This document shows, one piece after another, positions 16,130-21,794 of a stretch of 21,809 bases of DNA. Each line of letters begins with the position of its first letter. The stretch's first letter is position 1. Source of the stretch: Thermodesulfovibrionales bacterium (GTDB lineage: Bacteria > Nitrospirota > Thermodesulfovibrionia > Thermodesulfovibrionales > Dissulfurispiraceae); assembly GCA_021129835.1 (NCBI GenBank), contig JAJOKM010000078.1:1-21809 (forward strand), given 5' to 3'. The notes below the pieces were generated by a model. That model was not told the DNA's origin. It made no database searches and saw only the letters and a list, made by a program, of their open reading frames with translations. The translations under genes were made by a program, and so were the position numbers.

Positions 16130-17968
16130 CTATACCATTAAACTGCCGATACGATAAAAGATGCCTCCAGCCAAAAATGCAATGGCAACGGTGGCAAAAA
16201 GTGTTGCCACCGCCGTAAAGGCGTTAAACTCACGAACCAAAATAGCAAGGATGGCCACACAAGGCACGTAAAAAAGACCGACTATCGCCCCCACAAAGAG
16301 CTGCAAAAGACTAAGGTCCATGCCGATCAAAGGAAGCACGGCGAGCTCACGTCGCAGAATTCCGAGTATCAAGGGGATAGAAGCCTCTTCAGGAAGCCCA
16401 AGCCACCCTACAACTATAGGGCTAAGCAACTTGCCAACGCTTATCAATACGCCTGTTTCATACAGGACCGACCCTACCCCTATGGCCGCGATCATGGGCA
16501 GTTCTCCGCTAATAATAAATGTTACTATCCTCGTCCAGATCCTTTTGGCCAAAATATTCCATTTGGGCAAAAGCAACTCAGGGACTTCAAGCAGTACCGG
16601 AGGTAAAGATCCCTTTAGGGTACGATCAAGAACAACTCCGGCTACTACCAAAGCAGCCACGGAGACCAAAAAAACAAGCAGCATAATGGCGATCGATCTT
16701 TCTACGAGTAAGACAATAAATGCCCCTGTCTGGGCAATGCACGGTACAGACAAACAAATCATCGCCGCAACTATCTGTCGCTCTTTATAGGTATGCAAAG
16801 ACCTGGTAGCCATAATCGCTGGTATCCCACAACCATAACCCAATAAAAGCGGGATAATGGCCGAACCATGGACCCCGATCCTGTGCAGCAACCCATCCAA
16901 GAGACAAGCCAAGCGTGGCAAGTAACCACTATCCTCTAAGATATTTAAAGCAATATAAAAAGAGATAACATAGGGCAGTATTAGGGCAATCGGCCACTCC
17001 AGCCCTTTGATCAAAAAACCAAAATTCCCGATAAGGATATTCTGCATCATCCCGGCAGGCACAGTGGCTTCTACCGCGATTACTATCTGCGGAATGAGCA
17101 GTCCACGAACTAAAGGGAGAAATATCATATGTCTTAAACCCATTCCCAGTCCAACAATAATCGCAAAGGTAGCGCTAAGAATTAAGGCGGCAAAGGGCAA
17201 CCCGGGCCAGGGTTTAACTAAGGCGTCTCCCCATTTCTGACGAGTGAGTGTTGGGTGTGCAGGCGCTCTTCGTGTCGCTCTTGCAGCGAGTCTTTCTGCT
17301 TTCTGCCACCGATCGCTCGATACTGTCTCTGGTTTTGGGGCCGATCTTGATACCGAGATTTCGCCCTTCTCGATAATCCTGGCTACCTCTTCCTTTAAGC
17401 TCTCGATTCCGTATCCAGTTGCTGCGATGGTAGAGACTACAGGCACGCCTAATTCACGAGAAAGGACAATTGGATCGACATGACTGCCTTTTTCTTGAGC
17501 TAAATCAATCCGGTTTAAGGCTACCACAATAGGCGATCCACGCTCTATAAGTTCCAGCAAGGAGTAAAGACTGCTTTCTAAGCTATTGGCATCAACCACA
17601 CATATTACTGCTTCTGGCTTCTTGCTCAGCGATACACTTTGGCCGCTTTTATGCGGATCACACCTCTTGCACGCATGACCTCCCCGGAAAGAGCACTTGC
17701 CATCAAGGATCTCGACCGCCACCGTTTCCGCTTCCGTGGTGGCCTCCATGGTGTATATGCCCGGCACATCCACCACCAAAAAACTTTTTCCCTCGATAAC
17801 TGTCTTCCCTGCTGTAAGTTCTACCGTAGTGCCCGGATAATTTGCTACCCTTACATTTAACCCGGTAAGCTTGTTGAAAATTGCACTTTTCCCTACATTG
17901 GGAAGACCCATGAGCAAAACCACAGGGTTAGTATGGCTTTCTGTTTTTTTTGCCCTTTTAAATAACAT
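16130..17968 (-). CDS. feoB: Ferrous iron transporter FeoB
   Basis: An inner-membrane Fe(II) transporter with a cytoplasmic G domain. Counting from the ATG at 17968 (612 residues; a GTG at 17977 is the alternative), G1 is GLPNVGKS (21-28), G2 is YPGTT, G3 is DVPG (67-70) and G4 is NRID (152-155). Both Gate motifs are present, GYGCGIPAIMATRSL and SVPCIAQTGA, plus the later FYVPCVAIL. Between G3 and the VVDA strand there is an insert of roughly 25-30 residues with C92, H98, C100, C103 and H106. I do not know this insert from typical FeoB. The segment between the G domain and the membrane is short, so the protein is smaller than the usual 700-800 residues. The start overlaps feoA by 11 nt. Confidence 0.95.
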   Translation of the reverse strand: MLFKRAKKTESHTNPVVLLMGLPNVGKSAIFNKLTGLNVRVANYPGTTVELTAGKTVIEGKSFLVVDVPGIYTMEATTEAETVAVEILDGKCSFRGGHACKRCDPHKSGQSVSLSKKPEAVICVVDANSLESSLYSLLELIERGSPIVVALNRIDLAQEKGSHVDPIVLSRELGVPVVSTIAATGYGIESLKEEVARIIEKGEISVSRSAPKPETVSSDRWQKAERLAARATRRAPAHPTLTRQKWGDALVKPWPGLPFAALILSATFAIIVGLGMGLRHMIFLPLVRGLLIPQIVIAVEATVPAGMMQNILIGNFGFLIKGLEWPIALILPYVISFYIALNILEDSGYLPRLACLLDGLLHRIGVHGSAIIPLLLGYGCGIPAIMATRSLHTYKERQIVAAMICLSVPCIAQTGAFIVLLVERSIAIMLLVFLVSVAALVVAGVVLDRTLKGSLPPVLLEVPELLLPKWNILAKRIWTRIVTFIISGELPMIAAIGVGSVLYETGVLISVGKLLSPIVVGWLGLPEEASIPLILGILRRELAVLPLIGMDLSLLQLFVGAIVGLFYVPCVAILAILVREFNAFTAVATLFATVAIAFLAGGIFYRIGSLMV

Positions 17969-18287
17969 CGCCACCACTTACGACTTTTATTTGACTGGCC
18001 AGAAGTCGTCCCACAGCAATACTTCTACCGTCCACTTCAACAATAATAGGTCCTCCAAAACATTGAAACGCAAGCACTTTGATTTTTTTGCCAAGCCTAA
18101 ACCCCAAGGAAGGGAGGTTAGGCTGCTTTGAAGGGATACGCATAATAACCGCATCCTGCCCGGTTACCATCTGTTCAAGGGTGACCTCTTCATTGCTTAC
18201 GCTAAATTCCTGACCATTTTGAGCGATTTTGTCAAACTGTTTATCGCCTTGACGGCCTATCCATCTTTCTCTCCACCCGCTGAACAA
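17958..18287 (-). CDS. feoA: FeoA-family iron-transport accessory protein
   Basis: A small SH3-like cytoplasmic protein that works with FeoB. The FeoA domain fills the C-terminal 75 residues (VTLEQMVTGQDAVIMRI ... SLGFRLGKKIKVL ... IVEVDGRSIAVGRLLASQIKVV). The first 35 residues are a charged extension not found in the minimal FeoA. The chosen start is TTG 18287, because AGGAGG lies 9 nt upstream. The only in-frame ATGs lie inside the domain. A GTG frame overlapping the same site would give a 12-codon dead end. It is translated from a Fur-type promoter via a leader that carries a 14-codon ORF. Confidence 0.85.
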   Translation of the reverse strand: MFSGWRERWIGRQGDKQFDKIAQNGQEFSVSNEEVTLEQMVTGQDAVIMRIPSKQPNLPSLGFRLGKKIKVLAFQCFGGPIIVEVDGRSIAVGRLLASQIKVVSGGDVI

Positions 18288-18344
18288 AAGACCACTCCTC
18301 CTACCTTTTTGTCCTAACCACCAACCAAGAATAGTTTTACTGTC

Positions 18345-18389
18345 TTAAACTATAAAACTCGTAACGCTGCTTAGCACAATCGCTGACAT
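18345..18389 (-). CDS. 14-codon leader ORF of the feo operon
   Basis: The ORF encodes MSAIVLSSVTSFIV. It begins with ATG 7 nt after a near-ideal ribosome site (AAGGAGG), better than those of feoA and feoB. It is the first ORF of the Fur-type transcript, 57 nt before the feoA start. The same start, ribosome site and first seven codons recur before the flavodoxin operon (21419-21490). It could be a leader peptide controlling downstream translation, a short hydrophobic peptide with its own role, or a fossil of a longer gene. Confidence 0.5.
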   Translation of the reverse strand: MSAIVLSSVTSFIV

Positions 18390-18421
18390 CGTTGTTCCTC
18401 CTTTTAGGTCTGCATGGGAAA

Positions 18422-18440
18422 GATAATTAATCTCATTAAC
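18422..18440 (-). promoter_or_regulatory. Fur box at the feo promoter
   Basis: Minus strand GTTAATGAGATTAATTATC matches 15 of 19 positions of the classical Fur consensus GATAATGATAATCATTATC. It begins immediately after the -10 box and so covers the transcription start, the standard position for repression by iron-loaded Fur. Confidence 0.75.
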
Positions 18441-18470
18441 AGTATAATGCGGTGTCGATTATTTTATCAA
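18441..18470 (-). promoter_or_regulatory. Sigma-70-type promoter of the feo operon
   Basis: TTGATA (18465-18470) is followed after 18 nt by TATACT (18441-18446) on the minus strand. It directs the leader ORF, feoA, feoB and probably the diguanylate cyclase. The -35 lies one base from the end of the palindromic element at 18472. Confidence 0.75.
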
Positions 18471-18471
18471 G

Positions 18472-18664
18472 TGAGCCTCTTGCAAAAGTCTGAAAGAATA
18501 AGATTTCTCCCGGAGCCTGTCCTGAGCGTAAATACTAAGATTCCTCGCTTCGCTCGGAATGACAAAAGCGAAGGGGTCGAAATGACAAAGTGGCTTGTCT
18601 ATTGTCATTTCGAAGCATGGAGTGCTGAGAAATCTTCAAAGGTTGGAGTTTTGCAAGAGCCTCA
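18472..18664. mobile_element. MITE-like palindromic element upstream of feo (193 bp)
   Basis: The inverted ends are TGAGCCTCTTGCAAAA (18472-18487) and TTTTGCAAGAGCCTCA (18649-18664), matching at 15 of 16 positions. The interior repeats AAGATTTCTC, GTCGAAATGACAAA and GTCATTTCGA in opposing orientations and has no gene. An open frame crossing it is an artefact of the repeat. The left half is nearly identical to 21579-21726. The gap 18665-18737 holds nothing recognisable. Confidence 0.7.
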
Positions 18665-18737
18665 AGTAACTGAAAGGAGATTTCGTGACTACGCTATGAA
18701 GGAGGAAATAAAGAAGGCTGCTTAGTAAGAAATGCCT

Positions 18738-19310
18738 CTAATTTTTGCTTGCCTTTTTAAACGGAGCAACCATTCCCGCAAGGATAGCATTTATAGAGCG
18801 TGACGGCAAAAGCTGTTTTGCTTTTCTGTTTGAGCGCGGGTCGGGCCTTATCTCGATTTCGCCTGTTTCAGCCAGTTGGCGGACGTCCTTCAATGCCCTG
18901 CTATAATCGCGGCGTGTTCTCTTGGCCAAGTCATAGGCGTTGATGCCTGGGTTACAGACAATCGTCTTCAAGACCTCGCGGCGCATCCTTGGAAGACGCG
19001 ACACCTCGGAACTTACAGGATACTGGGAATCCCCTGCGGCTATAACACCCCAGATAGCGTCCCATGCGTCAAGGGCTGCGGTCTCAAACGGCGAATCCGT
19101 TGAAAACTCCTTTCTCACCTCCAGCCAGATGGATATGAACTTCTCCGAGCCTATCTCTTCAAGCAGCCAGTCCATCGGCAGGTGGAGAAATGCCTGGACA
19201 AAAACACGTGCGTGCGCCTGCGGGCCCCTGCGGACGATCCCGCGCCACTTCCTGTAGGTCAGTTGTCCGCTCCAGAATGCCGACCTGAGAATCATGTCTC
19301 TGCTTGTCAT
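18738..19310 (-). CDS. Winged-helix protein partnered with AbiEii-type nucleotidyltransferase
   Basis: I do not recognise a named family. The 190 residues have a helical N-terminal half rich in Trp and Arg (SGQLTYRKWRGIVRRG, FLHLPMDWLLEEIG). The C-terminal half, about residues 105-160, looks like a winged helix (RREVLKTIVCNPGINAYDLAKRTRRDYSRALKDVRQLAETGEIEI). The tail is basic. The start overlaps the nucleotidyltransferase stop by 4 nt (ATGA), implying coupled translation. By position it is the likely antitoxin/regulator of the pair, though in AbiE systems the antitoxin gene usually comes first. Codon use looks more GC-rich than the feo and flavodoxin genes around it, hinting at transfer. Confidence 0.65.
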   Translation of the reverse strand: MTSRDMILRSAFWSGQLTYRKWRGIVRRGPQAHARVFVQAFLHLPMDWLLEEIGSEKFISIWLEVRKEFSTDSPFETAALDAWDAIWGVIAAGDSQYPVSSEVSRLPRMRREVLKTIVCNPGINAYDLAKRTRRDYSRALKDVRQLAETGEIEIRPDPRSNRKAKQLLPSRSINAILAGMVAPFKKASKN

Positions 19311-20023
19311 CGCAATACCCCATCGAAGTAACGTTTGATGTCGAATGCCTTGATCCCTCTGTATCTTTCAGCCACCTGCAGTATTTCGAATTCATCTATC
19401 AGTTCCGTCCATCTGATTTTTCTGAGCCCGCTTAGGAGTAATGCCTCCGGCACGGCGGCTCCATGCTCGTTGATCTTCCTCACAAATCCCATGAGCGGTT
19501 TTATCTCGCTGCTTAAGACGTAAAGATCGAACAAGTCCCTTGCGGTTTGCCTTGCCCCCGCGTGCACCGTTCTCCCTGTTGAAGATGTCCTGCCCTCTCC
19601 GGAACCCGTGATGGTTCGAAGTTTACGGTGGTAAAGGCCATCGATGGTTTCAGTGCGTATGCCGGAAACAGTCTTGACAGGGAACATGTCCGCGTATATA
19701 TCCTCCACAATACTGGTCCTGAGAGGCTCACCCTCGACGTCGACCATACCATGAAGCTCTGCCGCAAACATCAAGTCATTGACAATCTCGACCATCTGTA
19801 GCTGCACTCCCGCACCATAAAGCCGACGCTGAATTGTGATGGGGTCGAACCTGCTATTTACAAAGAAGTCCAGGTCATAGGAAGCCCTGTGTTGCAGATA
19901 ACACATGGAAAGGGCGGTCCCTCCGACAAGGATTACCTGTGCGCCGGGAAAGATGTGTCTTTCATTGTCGAATATTTTCTTGAGGATTTTATCCTGTCGC
20001 CCATATAATTGCTTAAATGTCAT
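19307..20023 (-). CDS. Nucleotidyltransferase, AbiEii/AbiGii toxin family
   Basis: Proteins of this family (PF08843) are the toxin half of type IV-like AbiE toxin-antitoxin and phage-abortive systems; some modify tRNA ends with nucleotides. From ATG 20023 it has 238 residues. VGGTALSM (33-40) is the GG-based motif, and HRASYDLDFFV (45-55) carries D50 and D52, the metal-binding pair. GARQTARDLFDLYVL further on is the third conserved segment. The frame extends upstream to TTG 20071, but a strong promoter occupies that stretch, so 20023 is the better start and the mRNA is probably leaderless. It could be a domesticated nucleotidyltransferase and not a toxin. Confidence 0.8.
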   Translation of the reverse strand: MTFKQLYGRQDKILKKIFDNERHIFPGAQVILVGGTALSMCYLQHRASYDLDFFVNSRFDPITIQRRLYGAGVQLQMVEIVNDLMFAAELHGMVDVEGEPLRTSIVEDIYADMFPVKTVSGIRTETIDGLYHRKLRTITGSGEGRTSSTGRTVHAGARQTARDLFDLYVLSSEIKPLMGFVRKINEHGAAVPEALLLSGLRKIRWTELIDEFEILQVAERYRGIKAFDIKRYFDGVLR

Positions 20024-20030
20024 ATATGAT

Positions 20031-20058
20031 ATTATACGCAATCCATTAAATAAGTCAA
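20031..20058 (-). promoter_or_regulatory. Promoter of the AbiEii-type pair, predicted leaderless transcript
   Basis: TTGACT (20053-20058) and a perfect TATAAT (20031-20036) are 16 nt apart on the minus strand. The ATG at 20023 begins 7 nt after the -10, where transcription should start. No Shine-Dalgarno sequence could fit before it. Confidence 0.7.
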
Positions 20059-20131
20059 CAGCGGACTGCAAAGAAACAAGACCCCATTTGACATTTGATA
20101 AAATCGCAAAAAAGCCTTAAAAAACATTTCT

Positions 20132-20327
20132 CCGTCATTCCGGCAGGCCCCTTCTCAAAGGCAGATTCGACTTATACTGTTATTCCGACAGAGCCTGTCC
20201 TAAGTTTATCCTCGCTTGTCGGGGACCTTTGTCGGGGATTTGGAATCGTTCCTTTTCTTTAAGTAAGGATTCCCGATCCCCGACAAGCGGGTACAGGGTC
20301 TATCGAAATGACGACTTTTTACGAAAC
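20132..20327. repeat. Palindromic intergenic repeat
   Basis: The ends pair CGTCATT (20133-20139) with AATGACG (20307-20313). An internal perfect 13-bp inverted repeat CGCTTGTCGGGGA / TCCCCGACAAGCG spans 20213-20225 and 20277-20289. The right flank ACTTTTTACGAAA resembles the end of the element at 14884-14906. The block lies between the AbiEii promoter and the DUF2023 stop and contains no gene. It is probably a degraded MITE-like element. Confidence 0.55.
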
Positions 20328-20339
20328 CAACAATATTTT

Positions 20340-20684
20340 CTATCCGGCAAGATTTATAACCTTTAGTAATTTCTGTTTTCGTTTAAAATACCTTTCGCAC
20401 TGTTTCAGCCTGTCATAACCAAGCATTATTCCAAGAATAAAGTCCTCTTCATCGCTGTATTTTGTCAAGTATTGTTTGTTTATGCTTTTAATTATATCGA
20501 TGCATATATCACTTCCAAAGAAAACATTGATATTATTGTACCCTGCAGAATAAATCAGATAAGATATGTCATCCTTTTTCAACCTCTCTTCAATGTCATC
20601 CCTGAACGATTTATTGGTTGTATGCAGGATGAGGTTTCTGAGCCCTTTTTTATATTCATATATGTGATGTCTAAAAACTCTCAT
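20340..20684 (-). CDS. DUF2023 protein, flavodoxin partner
   Basis: A small protein of unknown function (DUF2023, PF09633). From the ATG at 20684 it has 114 residues: MRVFRHHIYEYKKGLRNLILHT at the start, NVFFGSDICIDII in the middle and EEDFILGIMLGYDRLKQCERY near the end, which are the conserved blocks of the family. I recall the family being encoded beside flavodoxin in other anaerobes, as here, 74 nt after its stop. Other starts are possible: ATG 20699, or TTG 20720, which has the best ribosome site (GAGGAAGG) but lies against a hairpin. The family's usual MxVFxHHIYE start favours 20684. Confidence 0.8.
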   Translation of the reverse strand: MRVFRHHIYEYKKGLRNLILHTTNKSFRDDIEERLKKDDISYLIYSAGYNNINVFFGSDICIDIIKSINKQYLTKYSDEEDFILGIMLGYDRLKQCERYFKRKQKLLKVINLAG

Positions 20685-20721
20685 CTTTTGCTTTACCATA
20701 GCGTGGCCGATGGATAACAAC

Positions 20722-20747
20722 CTTCCTCGTCATAATCGGCGAGGAAG
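20722..20747 (-). promoter_or_regulatory. Hairpin between flavodoxin and DUF2023 gene
   Basis: CTTCCTCGCC pairs with GACGAGGAAG (10 bp with one G-T, 6-nt loop) on the minus strand. The 3' arm contains GAGGAAG, the only good ribosome-site-like sequence before the DUF2023 frame. It may attenuate or terminate transcription, or mask a translation start; there is no T-run after it. Confidence 0.45.
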
Positions 20748-20758
20748 ATCCCCAGGGA

Positions 20759-21208
20759 TTAAATTTGCTCTGCAACACTGGTTGCCCATTCCTTTATTGA
20801 TTCATCTGCATCCATAGGGTCACCATCGATCTTCAATGATTCAATCACAACATTTGCGCCTTTGCTTCTTACTCTCTCCTCAATAGCATCCACGGCGCCG
20901 CAAAAATAAGTGTACCCACTTTCGCCACAGCCAAAAACAGCAATCTTCTTCTCAGTAAATGAAATATCGTTCATTGAGTCATAGAACGGAATAAAATCCG
21001 GCTGCAGCTCTAACTCATCTTCTCCCCAGGTCGAGCATCCAAACAGTATAATTCCATATTCATTACCGATATCCTCCATGGACGCGTCCTGTACATTCTT
21101 AATGATGGTATCAATCCCCTTATCTTTTAAAACCCTGCCGATATCCTCTGCAACGCTCTCGGTATTTCCGGTGCTAGAACCATAAATTATTAATGCTTTT
21201 TTGCTCAT
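20759..21208 (-). CDS. Flavodoxin (Desulfovibrio type)
   Basis: A soluble FMN electron carrier that can replace ferredoxin when iron is scarce. The 149 residues align by eye along their whole length with Desulfovibrio flavodoxin. The phosphate loop is YGSSTGNTE (9-17). The flavin-stacking W61 is in GCSTWGEDELELQPDFIPF, and Y99 is in FGCGESGYTYFCGAVDAIEE. The usual Asp of this last loop is Glu here. ATG 21208 has AAAGGAGGGAG upstream. It lies third or fourth in a transcript driven by a Fur-type promoter, after two tiny ORFs, and before DUF2023. Confidence 0.95.
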   Translation of the reverse strand: MSKKALIIYGSSTGNTESVAEDIGRVLKDKGIDTIIKNVQDASMEDIGNEYGIILFGCSTWGEDELELQPDFIPFYDSMNDISFTEKKIAVFGCGESGYTYFCGAVDAIEERVRSKGANVVIESLKIDGDPMDADESIKEWATSVAEQI

Positions 21209-21268
21209 TTCTCCCTCCTTTGAAAGTTGTTTTGTGCAGGCGATAACAAACTAATAATCGCCCGTGAA

Positions 21269-21355
21269 TTATTCACTATAATTTTTAATCAGTCTTGCCT
21301 CGTATAAAAATAACGCTATCGAGACTGCAAATAATACTGCTATTTGTAGTATCAC
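21269..21355 (-). CDS. 28-residue single-membrane-segment peptide
   Basis: From GTG 21355 the frame gives one hydrophobic segment (ILQIAVLFAVSIALFLY) and a short tail (EARLIKNYSE), like a small bitopic membrane protein with a charged end. GGGAGG sits directly at the start, unusually close to the GTG, so the start may be a non-standard codon slightly downstream, or the ORF may be fortuitous. It lies 60 nt before flavodoxin in the same transcript. I do not recognise a family. Confidence 0.4.
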   Translation of the reverse strand: MILQIAVLFAVSIALFLYEARLIKNYSE

Positions 21356-21418
21356 CTCCCTGTTTAGTTTATTGCTTCTTGTCAGGATGTTGGTGTAGTG
21401 TAATTGTATTTTGTGATA

Positions 21419-21490
21419 TCATCCTTGCCTCGATGCTTTCCTAAAGACCCCTATAAAACTTACGACATTGCTTAGCACAATCGCTGACAT
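21419..21490 (-). CDS. 23-codon leader ORF of the flavodoxin operon
   Basis: It starts MSAIVLSNVVSFIGVFRKAS and continues three more residues. The ATG follows AAGGAGG by 7 nt. The first seven codons are identical to those of the feo leader ORF. Residues 8 and 10 differ (S/N and T/V), 11-13 are the same, and this copy runs on with a basic tail. Its stop overlaps the ATG of another 17-codon frame (21369-21422, ATGA). It is probably a leader peptide or a short hydrophobic peptide; its function is unknown. Confidence 0.5.
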   Translation of the reverse strand: MSAIVLSNVVSFIGVFRKASRQG

Positions 21491-21528
21491 CGTTGTTCCT
21501 CCTTTCGGATCTGAGCGAGCAAGGCACT

Positions 21529-21547
21529 GTAAATGATACTCATTGGC
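21529..21547 (-). promoter_or_regulatory. Fur box at the flavodoxin promoter
   Basis: Minus strand GCCAATGAGTATCATTTAC matches 13 of 19 positions of the Fur consensus. It sits in exactly the same place relative to the -10 as the feo copy. This fits iron-repressed flavodoxin. Confidence 0.65.
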
Positions 21548-21577
21548 AGTATAATACGATGTAGATTATTTTGTCAA
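21548..21577 (-). promoter_or_regulatory. Sigma-70-type promoter of the flavodoxin operon
   Basis: TTGACA (21572-21577, perfect) is followed after 18 nt by TATACT (21548-21553) on the minus strand. It has the same boxes and spacing as the feo promoter but a better -35. The -35 is one base from the palindromic element beginning at 21579. Confidence 0.75.
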
Positions 21578-21578
21578 G

Positions 21579-21726
21579 TGAGCCTCTTGCAAAAAATCGC
21601 AGAGCATAAGATTTCTCCCGGAGCCTGTCCTGAGCGTAAATACTAAGATTCCTCCCTTCGCTCGGAATGACAGAAGCGAAGGAGTCGAAATGACAAAGTG
21701 GCTTGCTGCTGTCATTTCGAGGCATG
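21579..21726. mobile_element. Truncated copy of the feo-upstream palindromic element
   Basis: It starts with the same TGAGCCTCTTGCAAAA end as the element at 18472 and follows it closely through GAGCCTGTCCTGAGCG and GTCGAAATGACAAAGTGGCT to GTCATTTCGA. The likeness stops at about 21726, and the opposite inverted end is missing. What follows looks like the left flank of another mobile element, which may have cut it. Confidence 0.65.
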
Positions 21727-21759
21727 TACGGACTTAAATAGGGACAGCGACCATTTTTC

Positions 21760-21788
21760 TTGACAGTGTGCACTGTTCATAGTATTCT
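21760..21788 (+). promoter_or_regulatory. Promoter candidate of the right-edge transposase gene
   Basis: TTGACA (21760-21765) and TATTCT (21783-21788) are 17 nt apart. An ACAGTG/CACTGT inverted pair lies at the start of the spacer. The putative start codon follows at 21795. Confidence 0.4.
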
Positions 21789-21794
21789 ATATGT

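Noticed and set aside
18414..18725. Open frame of 103 codons (+) across the feo upstream region
   Set aside because: It runs through the promoter, Fur box and palindromic element, has repeat-derived sequence and no ribosome site. The same kind of frame appears in the other repeat copy.
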